Assembly: GCA_964549735.1 (NCBI GenBank)
Contig: CAZJWO010000003.1
Coordinates: 5,413 to 69,412, forward strand
Reading direction: 5' to 3'
Length of the DNA stretch: 64,000 bases
Origin: Glo-17 sp964549735
GTDB lineage: Bacteria; Krumholzibacteriota; Krumholzibacteriia; LZORAL124-64-63
Both the position numbers and the translations under genes were made by a program. The notes under the pieces were generated by a model. The model saw only the letters and a program-made list of their open reading frames with translations, was not told the DNA's origin and ran no database searches. This document shows, piece by piece, positions 12,104-20,556 of the stretch (its first letter is position 1; each line of letters opens with the position of its first letter).

Positions 12104-12927
12104 ACCTGCCCGGAGTATTCAAACGACGCGAGTGGAGCGTCCAGGACCTGATCCGCGAACCTGCCGACGTCTACCACGCCAAGGCCGGCGAGTATCTCTC
12201 CAGCCACATGCTGGCCGAGTTCCGCCGCAACCCTCTGCTCTTCCACAAGAAGGAACTCGGTCTGATCGAGGATCAGGACCGGCCGGCGTACGTCCTCGGC
12301 CGGGCCGCCCATGTTCTGATCCTCGAGGGTCGGGAAGCCTACGAGCAGGCCTACGCATTCGGTGGACCGATCAACCCCAGGACGGGCCAGCCGTTCGGCA
12401 GCCGCACCAAGGCATTCCGCGAGTGGGCGGAAGCCCAGGGCAAGCCCGTGCTCGATGACGACCAGGCAGCTCTAGTCGAGAACCTGAACACGTCGGTGCA
12501 GGCCCACGAGCATGCCTCGAACCTGCTGGCCGACGGCATCGCCGAGGGTGTGATCCGTGCCGAGTACTGCGGCCTGCCGTGCCAGGCGCGCCTGGACTGG
12601 CTGAACCCCGAGCGCGGGATCGTCGACCTGAAGACCTGCGACAACCTCGACTGGCTCCAGATGGACGCACGCAGCTACGGCTACGTCTACCAGCTGGCCT
12701 TCTACCGGTCCCTGGCTGCCACGCTCACCGGCGAGCGGCTTCCCGTCTACATGATCGCTGTGGAGAAACGCGAACCGTTGCGGACGGGCGTCTGGCGCAT
12801 GAGCGAGGAGGTCCTCGGTCTCGCCCAGAAGGAGAACGAAGAAGCCATCGCGCGCCTGATCGCCTGCCGTGAGAAGGACGAGTGGCTCACCGGCTACGAG
12901 GACATCCGCACCTACGACCTGATCTGA
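12100..12927 (+). CDS. PD-(D/E)XK exonuclease, lambda-type recombination (DUF3799-like)
   Basis: 275 aa. The catalytic core shows ARLDWLNPERGIVDLKTC, giving D166, D176 and K178 of the PD-(D/E)XK signature, followed by the Y-Q pair in YGYVYQLAFY (Y197, Q198) typical of RecB-family/lambda exonuclease-like nucleases. The N-terminal SSHMLAEFRRNPLLFHKKEL and LGRAAHVLILEG blocks match phage exodeoxyribonuclease VIII-like proteins. It should resect DNA ends for single-strand annealing together with the Sak4-like ATPase encoded next. Confidence 0.85.
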   Translation: MNLPGVFKRREWSVQDLIREPADVYHAKAGEYLSSHMLAEFRRNPLLFHKKELGLIEDQDRPAYVLGRAAHVLILEGREAYEQAYAFGGPINPRTGQPFGSRTKAFREWAEAQGKPVLDDDQAALVENLNTSVQAHEHASNLLADGIAEGVIRAEYCGLPCQARLDWLNPERGIVDLKTCDNLDWLQMDARSYGYVYQLAFYRSLAATLTGERLPVYMIAVEKREPLRTGVWRMSEEVLGLAQKENEEAIARLIACREKDEWLTGYEDIRTYDLI

Positions 12928-12934
12928 CACAGGC

Positions 12935-13004
12935 GGAAGCGGGCGGAATGGCGTGACGCGCAGTCGCCCGGGCGCGTCGGGACTCCCTGGGTCCGCCCGC
13001 TTCC
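12935..13004 (+). ncRNA. Candidate structured RNA element between exonuclease and Sak4 genes
   Basis: A perfect 13-bp inverted repeat (GGAAGCGGGCGGA at 12935-12947, TCCGCCCGCTTCC at 12992-13004) encloses a second perfect stem GACGCGC (12955-12961) / GCGCGTC (12972-12978) and a small GGG/CCC hairpin (12979-12987). Together these could form a three-way junction in the 108-nt gap between two phage genes. No T-run follows, so it is not an obvious Rho-independent terminator. It may be an mRNA-stability or translation-control element, or a replication or packaging-related DNA structure. Confidence 0.45.
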
Positions 13005-13035
13005 CCACCAACCCTAGTCGAATGGAGAAACGACC

Positions 13036-13818
13036 GTGAAACTCTTGCAGCAAGTCACCACAGGCCGGAGCCCGGCACCGAGGCGGGTGATGCTCTACGG
13101 CACCCATGGCATCGGCAAGTCCACCTTCGCCTCGTGCGCGCCGGCCCCGGTGTTCATCCAGACCGAGGACGGCCTCGGCGAGATCGACTGCGCCAAGTTC
13201 CCGGTCACCACGACGTTCGATGAGGCCATGCAGGCCCTGTCGGAGCTGTACACCGACGAGCACTCCTATCGAACCGTCGTGGTCGATTCGCTGGACTGGC
13301 TGGAGCGGCTGATCTGGGCCGACGTCTGCCGTCGCCGCAACGTCGAGAGCATCGAGGACATCGGCTACGCCAAGGGTTACGTGTTCGCCCTGACGCAGTG
13401 GCGCGAGTTCCTCGACGGCCTGGCGGCACTGCGCGGCGAGAAGGGCATGACGACGATCCTGATCGCCCACGCCCGCATCGAACGCTTCGAGAACCCCGAG
13501 ACGGAATCCTACGACCGCTACGTGCCGCGCCTGCACCGCCTGGCTTCCCAGGTCCTGCAGGAGTGGTGCGACGAGGTCATGTTCGCCACGTTCAAGGTCT
13601 ACACCAAGCAGACCGACGAGGGCTTCGACCGCAAGCGCAACCAGGGCATCGGCACTGGCGAGCGAGTCCTGCGCACCGTCGAGCGCCCCTCCCACGTGGC
13701 CAAGAACCGTCTCGCCCTTCCCGAAGAGATGCCTCTGGCCTGGAATGTCTACGCCCAGCACATCCACCCCGAACCTGTCAGCGCGCCCCAGAGCGGCAAG
13801 ACCAAAGGAGCCAAGTAG
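13036..13818 (+). CDS. Sak4-like phage recombination ATPase (AAA family)
   Basis: 260 aa, GTG start. Walker A is GTHGIGKST at 22-30; a Walker B-like strand ends in TVVVDSLDWLERL, and TTILIAHARIERF follows in the position of sensor regions. This matches the AAA_24/Sak4 group of RecA-like phage ATPases that promote single-strand annealing recombination. The upstream exonuclease, downstream DUF669 protein and RusA resolvase complete a phage homologous recombination set. Confidence 0.85.
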   Translation: MKLLQQVTTGRSPAPRRVMLYGTHGIGKSTFASCAPAPVFIQTEDGLGEIDCAKFPVTTTFDEAMQALSELYTDEHSYRTVVVDSLDWLERLIWADVCRRRNVESIEDIGYAKGYVFALTQWREFLDGLAALRGEKGMTTILIAHARIERFENPETESYDRYVPRLHRLASQVLQEWCDEVMFATFKVYTKQTDEGFDRKRNQGIGTGERVLRTVERPSHVAKNRLALPEEMPLAWNVYAQHIHPEPVSAPQSGKTKGAK

Positions 13819-13820
13819 CC

Positions 13821-14276
13821 ATGGCGAACCTCAACGGATTCGATGCAGCGACCGTCGACCCCGCGAACGATTTCGAGCCTCTGCCCGCGGGCAAGTACCT
13901 CGCGGTGATCACCGACTCGGAGATGAAGCCGACCAAGGCCGGAACCGGCCACTACCTCCAGATGACGTTCCAGGTCATCGACGGCCCGTTCAAGAACCGG
14001 CTGCTGTGGTCCCGGCTCAACCTGGACAATCCGAACCGCCAGGCGGTCCAGATCGCCCAGGGCGAACTGTCGGCCATCTGCCGGGCGGTTGGCGTGCTGC
14101 AGCCCAAGGACTCGGTCGAGCTGCACAACCTGCCCCTGCAGATCACCGTGAAGTGCAAGAAGCGGGACGACACCGGCGACGTGGTCAACGAGATCCGCGG
14201 TTACGCCGGCAAGGACGCCGCCGCGGGCGTGCCCCAGCAGGAGACCTCGAGCACTCCGCCCTGGGCCCGCCGATGA
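13821..14276 (+). CDS. DUF669 protein, likely ssDNA-binding partner of Sak4
   Basis: 151 aa from the ATG at 13821, two bases after the Sak4 stop. The motif series DFEPLPAGKYLAVITDSEMKPTKAGTG, LQMTFQVIDGPFKNRLLWSRLNLDNPN and the tail TSSTPPWARR match the DUF669 family. These proteins are found beside Sak4-type ATPases and have an acidic or Pro-Trp tail reminiscent of SSB C-termini. It probably coats single-stranded DNA during phage recombination; the binding role is inferred from context and family. Confidence 0.82.
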   Translation: MANLNGFDAATVDPANDFEPLPAGKYLAVITDSEMKPTKAGTGHYLQMTFQVIDGPFKNRLLWSRLNLDNPNRQAVQIAQGELSAICRAVGVLQPKDSVELHNLPLQITVKCKKRDDTGDVVNEIRGYAGKDAAAGVPQQETSSTPPWARR

Positions 14277-14626
14277 TCGAGGTCGAGCTCCCGTTCCCCC
14301 CGTCGGTGAACCACTACTACCGGCGGGTCGGCCCCCGGACGCTCATCAGCCGCGAGGGGCGCAGGTTCCGTGAACGGGTCTGCGCCACGCTCGCCCGCCT
14401 CGGGATCGAGCGTTTGGAAGGGCCGCTGCACCTGGAGATCGAGGTGTACCCGCCGGACCGGCAGCGCAGGGATATCGACAACGTTCAGAAGGCGCTCCTG
14501 GACGCCCTCCAGCACGGCGGTCTGTACGCCGACGATAGCCAGATCAAGAAGCTGAACATCGAGATGCGCGGGCGCGTCCGCGGCGGCCGTACCCTCGTGC
14601 GCTTGGAGGAACTCGCCGATGCTTGA
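14273..14626 (+). CDS. rusA: RusA-type Holliday junction resolvase
   Basis: 117 aa, starting in an ATGA overlap with the preceding gene. The PFPPSVNHYYRR start and the acidic signature RRDIDNVQKALLDAL (D67, D69) with YADDSQI (D87, D88) match RusA endonucleases, whose conserved aspartates bind Mg2+ and cut Holliday junctions. Length fits RusA (about 120 aa). It completes the phage recombination cassette and overlaps the helicase start by 8 bp. Confidence 0.92.
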   Translation: MIEVELPFPPSVNHYYRRVGPRTLISREGRRFRERVCATLARLGIERLEGPLHLEIEVYPPDRQRRDIDNVQKALLDALQHGGLYADDSQIKKLNIEMRGRVRGGRTLVRLEELADA

Positions 14627-16340
14627 ACTGAGGCCGTACCAGCAAGCGTCGGTGGACGCGATCTACCGTCACCTCAGAGAACGGGACGACAACCCGTGCG
14701 TGGTGATCCCCACCGGCGGCGGCAAGACACCCGTCATGGCCACGGTCTGCCGCGACGCGGTGGGCCGGTGGGGCGGCCGGGTCCTGATCCTGGCTCACGT
14801 GAAGGAGTTGCTGGAGCAGGCGCTGGAGAAGATCCAGATCGTGGCGCCCGAGATGTGGATGAAGACCGGGCTCTACTCGGCCGGGCTGAAGAGCCGCGAC
14901 ACAGAGCACCCGATCATCATCGCCGGCATCCAGTCGGTGTACAGGCGGGCCTGCGAACTCGACGCATTCGACCTGGTGATCATCGACGAGGCCCACATGA
15001 TCCCGCCCGATGGCGATGGGATGTACCGGACCTTCCTCGACGACGCCAGGAAGGTGAACCCGAATCTGCGGGTGATCGGCCTGACCGCGACGCCGTTCCG
15101 GATGAAGAGCGGGATGATCTGCGAGCCCGGCAACGTCCTGAACGAGGTCTGCTACGAGATCGGCGTGAAGGAACTGATCGTCCAGGGCTACCTCTGCCCG
15201 TTGGTGACCAAGGGGGCGGCCCAACCGTTGGACACCTCGAGCCTGCACGTGCGCGCGGGCGAGTTCATCGCCAGTGAGGCCGAGGAGTTGATGGACACCG
15301 ACGAACTCGTGGAGTCGGCCTGTCGGGAGATCGTCGAGCAGGCGCAGGCGCGCCGGTCGGTGCTCGTGTTCACCACCGGTATCCGGCACGCGGAGCACGT
15401 CGCCGCGGTGCTGGGCCGGATGGCGAGCGAGCCCGTGGCCACGGTGTTCGGCGAGACGGCGAGCGAGGAGCGCGACCGGGTCCTGGCTCAGTTCAAAGAG
15501 GGTCGGATCAAGTACCTGGTCAATGTCAACGTGCTCACCACTGGGTTCGACGCCCCGAACATCGACTGCGTGGCCATGATGCGGCCGACGCTGTCCCCGG
15601 GCCTCTACTACCAGATGGTCGGGCGGGGCTTCCGTCTGTGCGAGGGGAAGGAGAACTGCCTGGTTCTGGACTTCGGCGGCAACGTGCTGCGGCACGGGCC
15701 GGTCGACGCCATCCGGGTCCGGGAGGTCCACCACCGTGCGGGCGGCGAGGCGCCGGCCAAGCAGTGCCCCGTGTGCAGGAGCCTGATCGCCACCGGCTAT
15801 ACTGTCTGCCCTGACTGCGGCTACGAGTTCCCACCGCCGGAACGGCAACAGCACGACGCCACAGCATCCACCGAGGGCATCCTGTCGGGCGAGGTCGCGA
15901 CGTCGGTCCACGAGGTCCGCGAGGTCTTCTACAGTGTCCACACGAAGAAGGGCGCGCCGGAGGATGCGCCCAAGACGCTGCGGGTCGAGTACGAGGTGGG
16001 GTTCCACCAGTACTACAGCGAGTGGATCTGCTTCGAGCACGGCGGCTGGGCCCGCCACAAGGCCGAGTCGTGGTGGCGGAAGCGGTCGAACGCTCCGGTG
16101 CCGCTGACGGCGGCCGAGGCCGCGGCCCTGGCCCAGGACGGAGCCCTCTGCGAGACCGGCACCATCACCGTGCGGACGGTGGTCGGGGAGCAGTTCCCGC
16201 AGATCGTGGGCTACGAGCTGGGCGACCGGCCGCCATGGCGGGAGCCCGGGATGGATGATGTCCTCGAGCCGGTGGGCGCGATGGTCGAGGGCGGCGTGCG
16301 GGTGTACGACCCGCACGATGACGACGATCTACCCTTCTGA
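14619..16340 (+). CDS. SF2 DEAD/DEAH-box DNA helicase with zinc finger
   Basis: 573 aa. Motif I is PTGGGKT (31-37), motif II DEAH (123-126), motif III GLTATPFR, then TTGFDAPNIDC and QMVGRGFRL (motifs V-VI). A four-cysteine zinc finger (CPVCRSLIATGYTVCPDCG) follows the helicase core at about 386-404, and a C-terminal domain of about 160 aa is unassigned. This resembles phage replicative or restriction-type SF2 helicases (UvsW/RecQ-unrelated). It most likely unwinds DNA during phage replication or recombination. Confidence 0.85.
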   Translation: MLELRPYQQASVDAIYRHLRERDDNPCVVIPTGGGKTPVMATVCRDAVGRWGGRVLILAHVKELLEQALEKIQIVAPEMWMKTGLYSAGLKSRDTEHPIIIAGIQSVYRRACELDAFDLVIIDEAHMIPPDGDGMYRTFLDDARKVNPNLRVIGLTATPFRMKSGMICEPGNVLNEVCYEIGVKELIVQGYLCPLVTKGAAQPLDTSSLHVRAGEFIASEAEELMDTDELVESACREIVEQAQARRSVLVFTTGIRHAEHVAAVLGRMASEPVATVFGETASEERDRVLAQFKEGRIKYLVNVNVLTTGFDAPNIDCVAMMRPTLSPGLYYQMVGRGFRLCEGKENCLVLDFGGNVLRHGPVDAIRVREVHHRAGGEAPAKQCPVCRSLIATGYTVCPDCGYEFPPPERQQHDATASTEGILSGEVATSVHEVREVFYSVHTKKGAPEDAPKTLRVEYEVGFHQYYSEWICFEHGGWARHKAESWWRKRSNAPVPLTAAEAAALAQDGALCETGTITVRTVVGEQFPQIVGYELGDRPPWREPGMDDVLEPVGAMVEGGVRVYDPHDDDDLPF

Positions 16341-16357
16341 CGGTGAATCGGGTGTGT

Positions 16358-18496
16358 ATGGGCGATCCCAAGACGACAATGCTGCAGGCCGCGTTGAGGT
16401 ATGCGGAGCTCGGATACCCGGTCTTTCCGTGCGTTTCGGGCGGGAAGGCCCCCGCGACGGCCCATGGCTTCCTGGACGCCACGACGGACGCCGGGCAGAT
16501 TGAAGCCTGGTGGACGGCGCGGCCGGACTCGAACATCGGCATGCCGACCGCAGGCCTTCTGGTCGTTGACGTCGACGGGGCCGAGAACCCCTGGCCAGGC
16601 GGTGACCGGGAGGGAATGACCAACTGCCCGGTGTCGCTGACTCCTCGCGGCGGTCGGCACCACGTCTTCCGGCAGCCACCGGGCAAAGCATGGAGCAGTA
16701 CGGCGAGTCGGCTCGCGCCGAAGGTCGACACCCGGGCCAACGGCGGCTACATCGTCCTGCCGCCCTCGGCGGTGGGCGGGAAACCGTACAAATGGGCCGG
16801 GGGATTCGAGACCGCCCCGGCCGACCTGCCCGAACCCCCCGCGTGGCTCGTGGCGCAGGTTGAGGGAGGGACGGACCTCTTTGAACAGGCGACGGGCGTG
16901 GCCACAGTGGGCGGGCCAGTCGCGCCCCAGGACGCGCCCGTGGCGCCCCAGTGCGCGCCGGCGGCCACCGGTGGCAATGTGATACCAGCCGGGCACAGGA
17001 ACGCCACGTTGGCGCGCCTGGGCGGGGCCATGCGCCGGGTTGGGATGAGCCAGGCGGAGATCCTGGCTGCCCTGGCCCGGGCCAACGAGGACCGCTGCAA
17101 CCCACCGCTCAAGGACCGCGAAGTCGAGCGGATCGCGGCGAGCATCGCCCGGTACGAGCCCGATCAGGTGGCCGTCGCGGTGGCGGAGAACCACTGGGGG
17201 CAGGACAACGACGAAGCTCCGGAAGACGAAGTGCCCCAGGATGTCCAGGACCCGGGGCCGATGCCGGACGAGCTGTTCAGGATCCCCGGTTTCGTGTCCG
17301 AGGTCATGGACCACTGCCTGGACACGGCCCCGTATCCGAACCTGGTGATGAGCTTCGCCGGGGCTCTGGCACTGCAGGCGACGCTTGCCGGCCGGAAGGT
17401 CCGCGACCCCGGGAACAACCGGACGAACCTCTATCTGTTGGGTCTGGCGCACTCGGCAGCCGGCAAGGACAGGCCTCGGAAGCTCAACACCGAGATCCTG
17501 CACGCGGTCGGGCTGTCGCACCAACTCGGAGGACGGTTCGCTTCGGGTGAGGGCATCCAGGATGCCCTCTTCAGCGAGCCTTGCATGCTGTTCCAGACCG
17601 ACGAGATCGACGGCATGCTGCAGTCGATCAACAAGGCCCGCGATGCCCGCCACGAGAACATCATGGGCGCGATGCTGACGATCTATTCGTCGGCCGACTC
17701 AGTGTTTCCCATGCGCCGCAAGGCCGGCCGGGATGCCCCTGGGGCCATCGACCAGCCGTGCCTCGTGGTGTTCGGGACCGCCATCCCGAAGCACTACTAC
17801 GAGGCACTTTCCGACCGAATGCTGACCAATGGGTTCTTCGCCCGCATGATCATCCTCGACTGCGGAGGGCGATCGCCAGGGCAGGAGCCGAAGCTCAAGC
17901 CCTTGCCGGATCGGGTTCTCGAGACTGCGCAGTGGTGGGCGGACTTTCAGCCCGGGACAGGCAACCTCGAGAACTGGCACCCGGAACCACGAGTCATCCA
18001 ACACACGGACGAGGCGAAGGAGATCCTGGTCGAGATGCGCCTCGAGGCGGAGGCCGAGTACGCGCGGGCCGAGACTGTGGAGGACGAGGCCGGTACGACG
18101 GTCTGGGGGCGAGTCAGCGAGCACGCGAGAAAGCTCGCCCTTCTCTACGCGATCAGCGAGAACCACATCGAGCCGAAGATCGGCGCTGAGGCTGTCGAGT
18201 GGGCACGGCGATTCGTCACGCACCAGGCCCGGCGCATGCTTTTCATGGCCCAGTCCCACGTAGCGGAGAACCCGTTCCAGGGGGAGTGCTTGAAGTTCCT
18301 CAAGAAGCTCGGCGGAGCACCCGGCGGAGAGCTCGCCCACAGCGTTCTCTTGAAGCGGATGAAGGTCGACGCCAAGACCTTCCAGGGGCTCGTGACTACT
18401 CTCGAACAGCGCGGAGATATCATCACCAGGACCTCCTGCGCGCGCGGCACCACGGCGCGCTTCTACCGGTTGGTGAGCCGCCGTCCCGAGCGGTGA
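16358..18496 (+). CDS. Primase-polymerase with C-terminal DUF3987-like domain
   Basis: 712 aa from ATG 16358; a GTG at 16343 in frame is an alternative start. The N-terminus matches bifunctional DNA primase/polymerase: RYAELGYPVFPCVSGGKAP, VVDVDG (acidic catalytic residues near 71-73) and TPRGGRHHVFR. A short helical primase-C region follows (about 215-265), then a domain like DUF3987 (FAGALALQATLAGRKV, HSAAGKDRP, LFQTDEIDGMLQ). It should initiate phage DNA replication. The final 60 residues (FLKKLGGAPGGELAHSVLLKRMKV...) look like a winged helix. It is the last gene of the rightward operon. Confidence 0.83.
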   Translation: MGDPKTTMLQAALRYAELGYPVFPCVSGGKAPATAHGFLDATTDAGQIEAWWTARPDSNIGMPTAGLLVVDVDGAENPWPGGDREGMTNCPVSLTPRGGRHHVFRQPPGKAWSSTASRLAPKVDTRANGGYIVLPPSAVGGKPYKWAGGFETAPADLPEPPAWLVAQVEGGTDLFEQATGVATVGGPVAPQDAPVAPQCAPAATGGNVIPAGHRNATLARLGGAMRRVGMSQAEILAALARANEDRCNPPLKDREVERIAASIARYEPDQVAVAVAENHWGQDNDEAPEDEVPQDVQDPGPMPDELFRIPGFVSEVMDHCLDTAPYPNLVMSFAGALALQATLAGRKVRDPGNNRTNLYLLGLAHSAAGKDRPRKLNTEILHAVGLSHQLGGRFASGEGIQDALFSEPCMLFQTDEIDGMLQSINKARDARHENIMGAMLTIYSSADSVFPMRRKAGRDAPGAIDQPCLVVFGTAIPKHYYEALSDRMLTNGFFARMIILDCGGRSPGQEPKLKPLPDRVLETAQWWADFQPGTGNLENWHPEPRVIQHTDEAKEILVEMRLEAEAEYARAETVEDEAGTTVWGRVSEHARKLALLYAISENHIEPKIGAEAVEWARRFVTHQARRMLFMAQSHVAENPFQGECLKFLKKLGGAPGGELAHSVLLKRMKVDAKTFQGLVTTLEQRGDIITRTSCARGTTARFYRLVSRRPER

Positions 18497-18760
18497 AGAA
18501 CCCCCGAAGGTGAATCACGTCCTGGCTCAGACGCCACAAACCGTTTTCATGCAACCCGTTACAGGTCGTTTCACCGTTTCACCCCATCTCGCAGGGGGTG
18601 AAAGAGGGTGAAGCGAGAATGCTGTAACTTATTATATACAAACACACTCTCTCTCCTTTTCCCCTTTCACCCACCCCCGCGCATATTCCTCTCCGTCTCC
18701 GCGCGCGTATATGAGACCCCGGGGGTGAAAGGTGAAAAAGGTGAAACGGCGGAATCCGGG
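18497..18760. other. Repeat-rich intergenic region, candidate replication origin
   Basis: Eight copies of GGTGAAA/TTTCACC (one with a final G) occur in 178 bp: TTTCACC at 18569 and 18577, GGTGAAA at 18597, GGTGAAG at 18607, TTTCACC at 18665, GGTGAAA at 18724, 18731 and 18740. Between them lies an AT-rich stretch (TTATTATATACAAACAC, about 18629-18645) and a pyrimidine-rich tract. Directly repeated short sites next to an AT-rich segment, just after a primase gene, resemble iterons plus an unwinding element. Binding sites for a phage regulator are an alternative. Confidence 0.5.
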
Positions 18761-19396
18761 TTAGGGATGCTCACTGCCCGATGCGGACAGAATGCTGTAA
18801 CCGGCTTTGTTGACGGCGGCCTCGATGGTGTCGGGGTCGACGACGGCATTACCGCCGACACTGACCACGGCCGATCTGTCCTCGTAGGACACTTTCGCGC
18901 CGATCACTCCGGGAACATCGGCCAGGGCCTTCGTGAGGATGCCTGCGCATCCTTCACACGTCATCCCGCCGATCGCCAGATGGAGGGTTCGGACTTCGCC
19001 GGTCACCGGTTGGCCGAGCTCCGATGATGCTCCCCCGACGACAAGCCCGACATAGCTGGGGAAGAATGCAAACGCCACGACGAATACGGTTGCGATCCAA
19101 AGCATGATGCGATTGAAACGCTGAAGGCGGGGCCGGGGTGTGGCGCACATCGAGCCAGGAGCACATCGCTCCTTGCGGAAGTAGTTGAAGTAGAAACCGG
19201 TCGCCAGCAAGAAGGTCGCCATGGCTAGGAAGACCAGGCGGTACTTCTCGAAGAACGAGGCGACTCCGACCGCCGAGGCCCCGAAGGCGATCAGGGCGAG
19301 CGGCAGCCAGCAGCAGGCCGATGATGCGATGGCCGAGACCACGGAGCCCACCGTGGCGAAAACGCCCAAGCGCTGGGATGTCCCGGAGGCGTTCAT
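18761..19396 (-). CDS. merT: Mercury transporter MerT fused to MerP-like HMA domain
   Basis: 211 aa from ATG 19396. The membrane part has three predicted helices with a vicinal pair SSACCWLP (C28, C29) in helix 1 and a second pair C78/C84 in the cytoplasmic loop, as in MerT. The C-terminus carries an HMA domain with GGMTCEGCAG (C147, C150), equivalent to MerP or MerTP fusions. It imports or relays Hg(II) across the inner membrane. It overlaps the upstream thioredoxin-like gene by 4 bp. No merA is found in the window, so the detoxifying step must lie elsewhere or differ. Confidence 0.88.
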   Translation of the reverse strand: MNASGTSQRLGVFATVGSVVSAIASSACCWLPLALIAFGASAVGVASFFEKYRLVFLAMATFLLATGFYFNYFRKERCAPGSMCATPRPRLQRFNRIMLWIATVFVVAFAFFPSYVGLVVGGASSELGQPVTGEVRTLHLAIGGMTCEGCAGILTKALADVPGVIGAKVSYEDRSAVVSVGGNAVVDPDTIEAAVNKAGYSILSASGSEHP

Positions 19397-19698
19397 GCGG
19401 TTGCCTGTTCCCGGATGGCATCCTCGATCATCTGCCGTGGGGGCGTGCCGGAACTCCCGTACATCCGGCAGCCGTAGGCATAATCGGTACGCGACCGAAC
19501 TGCAGGATCGGCATCGATGCCGTTGATCTGCACCGACGGCGAGCCGAAGAAGCGGTGCCGGTGCGCCTGCTCGGGGTCGTTCACTTCGACGGTGGTGACG
19601 GCTGCGTCGACGCCCAGTTCCGACACCACCTGCTCCACGATCTCCATCGTGGGGAGAAAATTCGGGCATCCTTCGAAATAGAGCACTTCGATCTTCAT
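19393..19698 (-). CDS. Small thioredoxin-like protein of mer operon
   Basis: 101 aa from ATG 19698, with a strong GAGGAGGAG site. The start MKIEVLYFEGCPNF has a single Cys in the position of a thioredoxin active site (only GCPN rather than CxxC), and FGSPSVQINGID is the cis-proline strand of a thioredoxin fold. Another cysteine lies in YGCRMY. Such proteins recur between merR and merT in environmental mer operons. It may hand on or bind Hg(II) or organomercury; an enzymatic role is not shown. It is coupled to both neighbours by ATGA overlaps. Confidence 0.78.
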   Translation of the reverse strand: MKIEVLYFEGCPNFLPTMEIVEQVVSELGVDAAVTTVEVNDPEQAHRHRFFGSPSVQINGIDADPAVRSRTDYAYGCRMYGSSGTPPRQMIEDAIREQATA

Positions 19699-20102
19699 GT
19701 TCTCTCCTCCTCGAGAGCTTCCAGAATTGGACATTCACTGGCGGGCCCGGAGCCGTGGCAAGAGGCGGCAAGCATCGCGAGAGCGCGTTTCATGCGCTTG
19801 AGTTCGCGGATCCGCTCCTCGATGCCGGCGATCTTCGTTTCCGCTCGGGCTTTGACATCGGCGCAAGTCGTATTGGTGTCCACCCGCAGCGCGAGCAGAT
19901 CCGCGATCTCGTTCAGGGTGAACCCCAGATCCTTCGCGCGCCGGATGAACATGACCCTGGCTACGGTATCGGCCGGGTACTCCCGATAGCCGGAACTGTT
20001 GCGCGGCGGTTCCTTGAGCAGCCCCGAGCGTTCGTAGAAACGGATGGTTTCGACGCCGACTCCGGCTTGTTTCGCGACCTGGCCAATGGTGAACACGCTC
20101 AC
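19695..20102 (-). CDS. merR: MerR mercury-responsive regulator
   Basis: 135 aa. The N-terminal winged HTH (FTIGQVAKQAGVGVETIRFYERSGLL) is typical of MerR. Three Hg(II)-ligand cysteines are present at C80, C115 (ASCHGSG) and C124 (SECPIL), with the same spacing as C82/C117/C126 of Tn501/Tn21 MerR. The start is set at the GTG at 20102: GAGGAG lies 6 bp upstream, while an in-frame TTG at 20126 falls in the -10 hexamer and would not be transcribed. It controls its own operon from the operator at 20126-20156. Confidence 0.92.
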   Translation of the reverse strand: MSVFTIGQVAKQAGVGVETIRFYERSGLLKEPPRNSSGYREYPADTVARVMFIRRAKDLGFTLNEIADLLALRVDTNTTCADVKARAETKIAGIEERIRELKRMKRALAMLAASCHGSGPASECPILEALEEERT

Positions 20103-20125
20103 GGTAATCTCCTCGTCAATGGACA

Positions 20126-20156
20126 AGATACACCCTGTACCATACTACAGGGTCAA
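20126..20156 (-). promoter_or_regulatory. MerR-type promoter/operator
   Basis: On the minus strand a -35 TTGACC (20151-20156) and a -10 GTATCT (20126-20131) are separated by 19 bp, the long spacer characteristic of MerR-activated promoters. The spacer holds a perfect inverted repeat ACCCTGTA-N6-TACAGGGT (20132-20153), nearly identical to classic mer operators. It drives merR, the thioredoxin-like gene and merT leftward as one autoregulated transcript. Confidence 0.9.
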
Positions 20157-20298
20157 GGGGCAAACAGGAGAAAATCGCAACTATATCAATTGGGGGCGGT
20201 CAGTCTTGGAAGTGGGTGGGGGGGATATATCCGTTCCTGAAGCCGACAGACCCCTCGCATCGCCGAGAGGTCGTCGGTTCATAGCGGGTTCCAGCGAG

Positions 20299-20553
20299 CT
20301 AGGCTTCGGTCTGGACCTCCTTCATGATCGCCCGCACCGCCGCATCGTCCTTCCGCGCAGCGGCCACCAGAAGACTGCGAGCGAACTTCGAGGCCTTCCC
20401 CGGTCCGGCCGCCTTGTGGATGTCGTTCCGCTCCTCCTCGGTCAGCCGGAAGGCGAACACGCAGAGTTCCTCGCGCGGGGCCTTGGCTTTGGAGGCGGGT
20501 TTCTCGGCCGCAGGCTTGCGGGCCCGCGTGGTCTTCTTGGTCGTCTTGGCCAT
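20299..20553 (-). CDS. Small basic phage protein
   Basis: 84 aa. The first 28 residues are Lys/Ala/Arg/Pro-rich (KTTKKTTRARKPAAEKPASK, histone-tail-like), then LCVFAFRLTEEERNDIHKAAG and a helical end (FARSLLVAAARKDDAAVRAIMKEV). The second half resembles a ribbon-helix-helix or similar small DNA-binding module. It ends a leftward cluster of small phage genes. No specific family is assigned. Confidence 0.55.
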   Translation of the reverse strand: MAKTTKKTTRARKPAAEKPASKAKAPREELCVFAFRLTEEERNDIHKAAGPGKASKFARSLLVAAARKDDAAVRAIMKEVQTEA

Positions 20554-20556
20554 CGG

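Noticed and set aside
14544..16316. 590-codon frame antisense to the helicase
   Set aside because: All helicase motifs are on the plus strand; the minus frame is His/Arg/Pro-rich noise.
20245..20300. tRNA-like string with GGTTCATAGC near the mer promoter
   Set aside because: No acceptor, D or anticodon stems can be formed; the T-loop consensus is not met.
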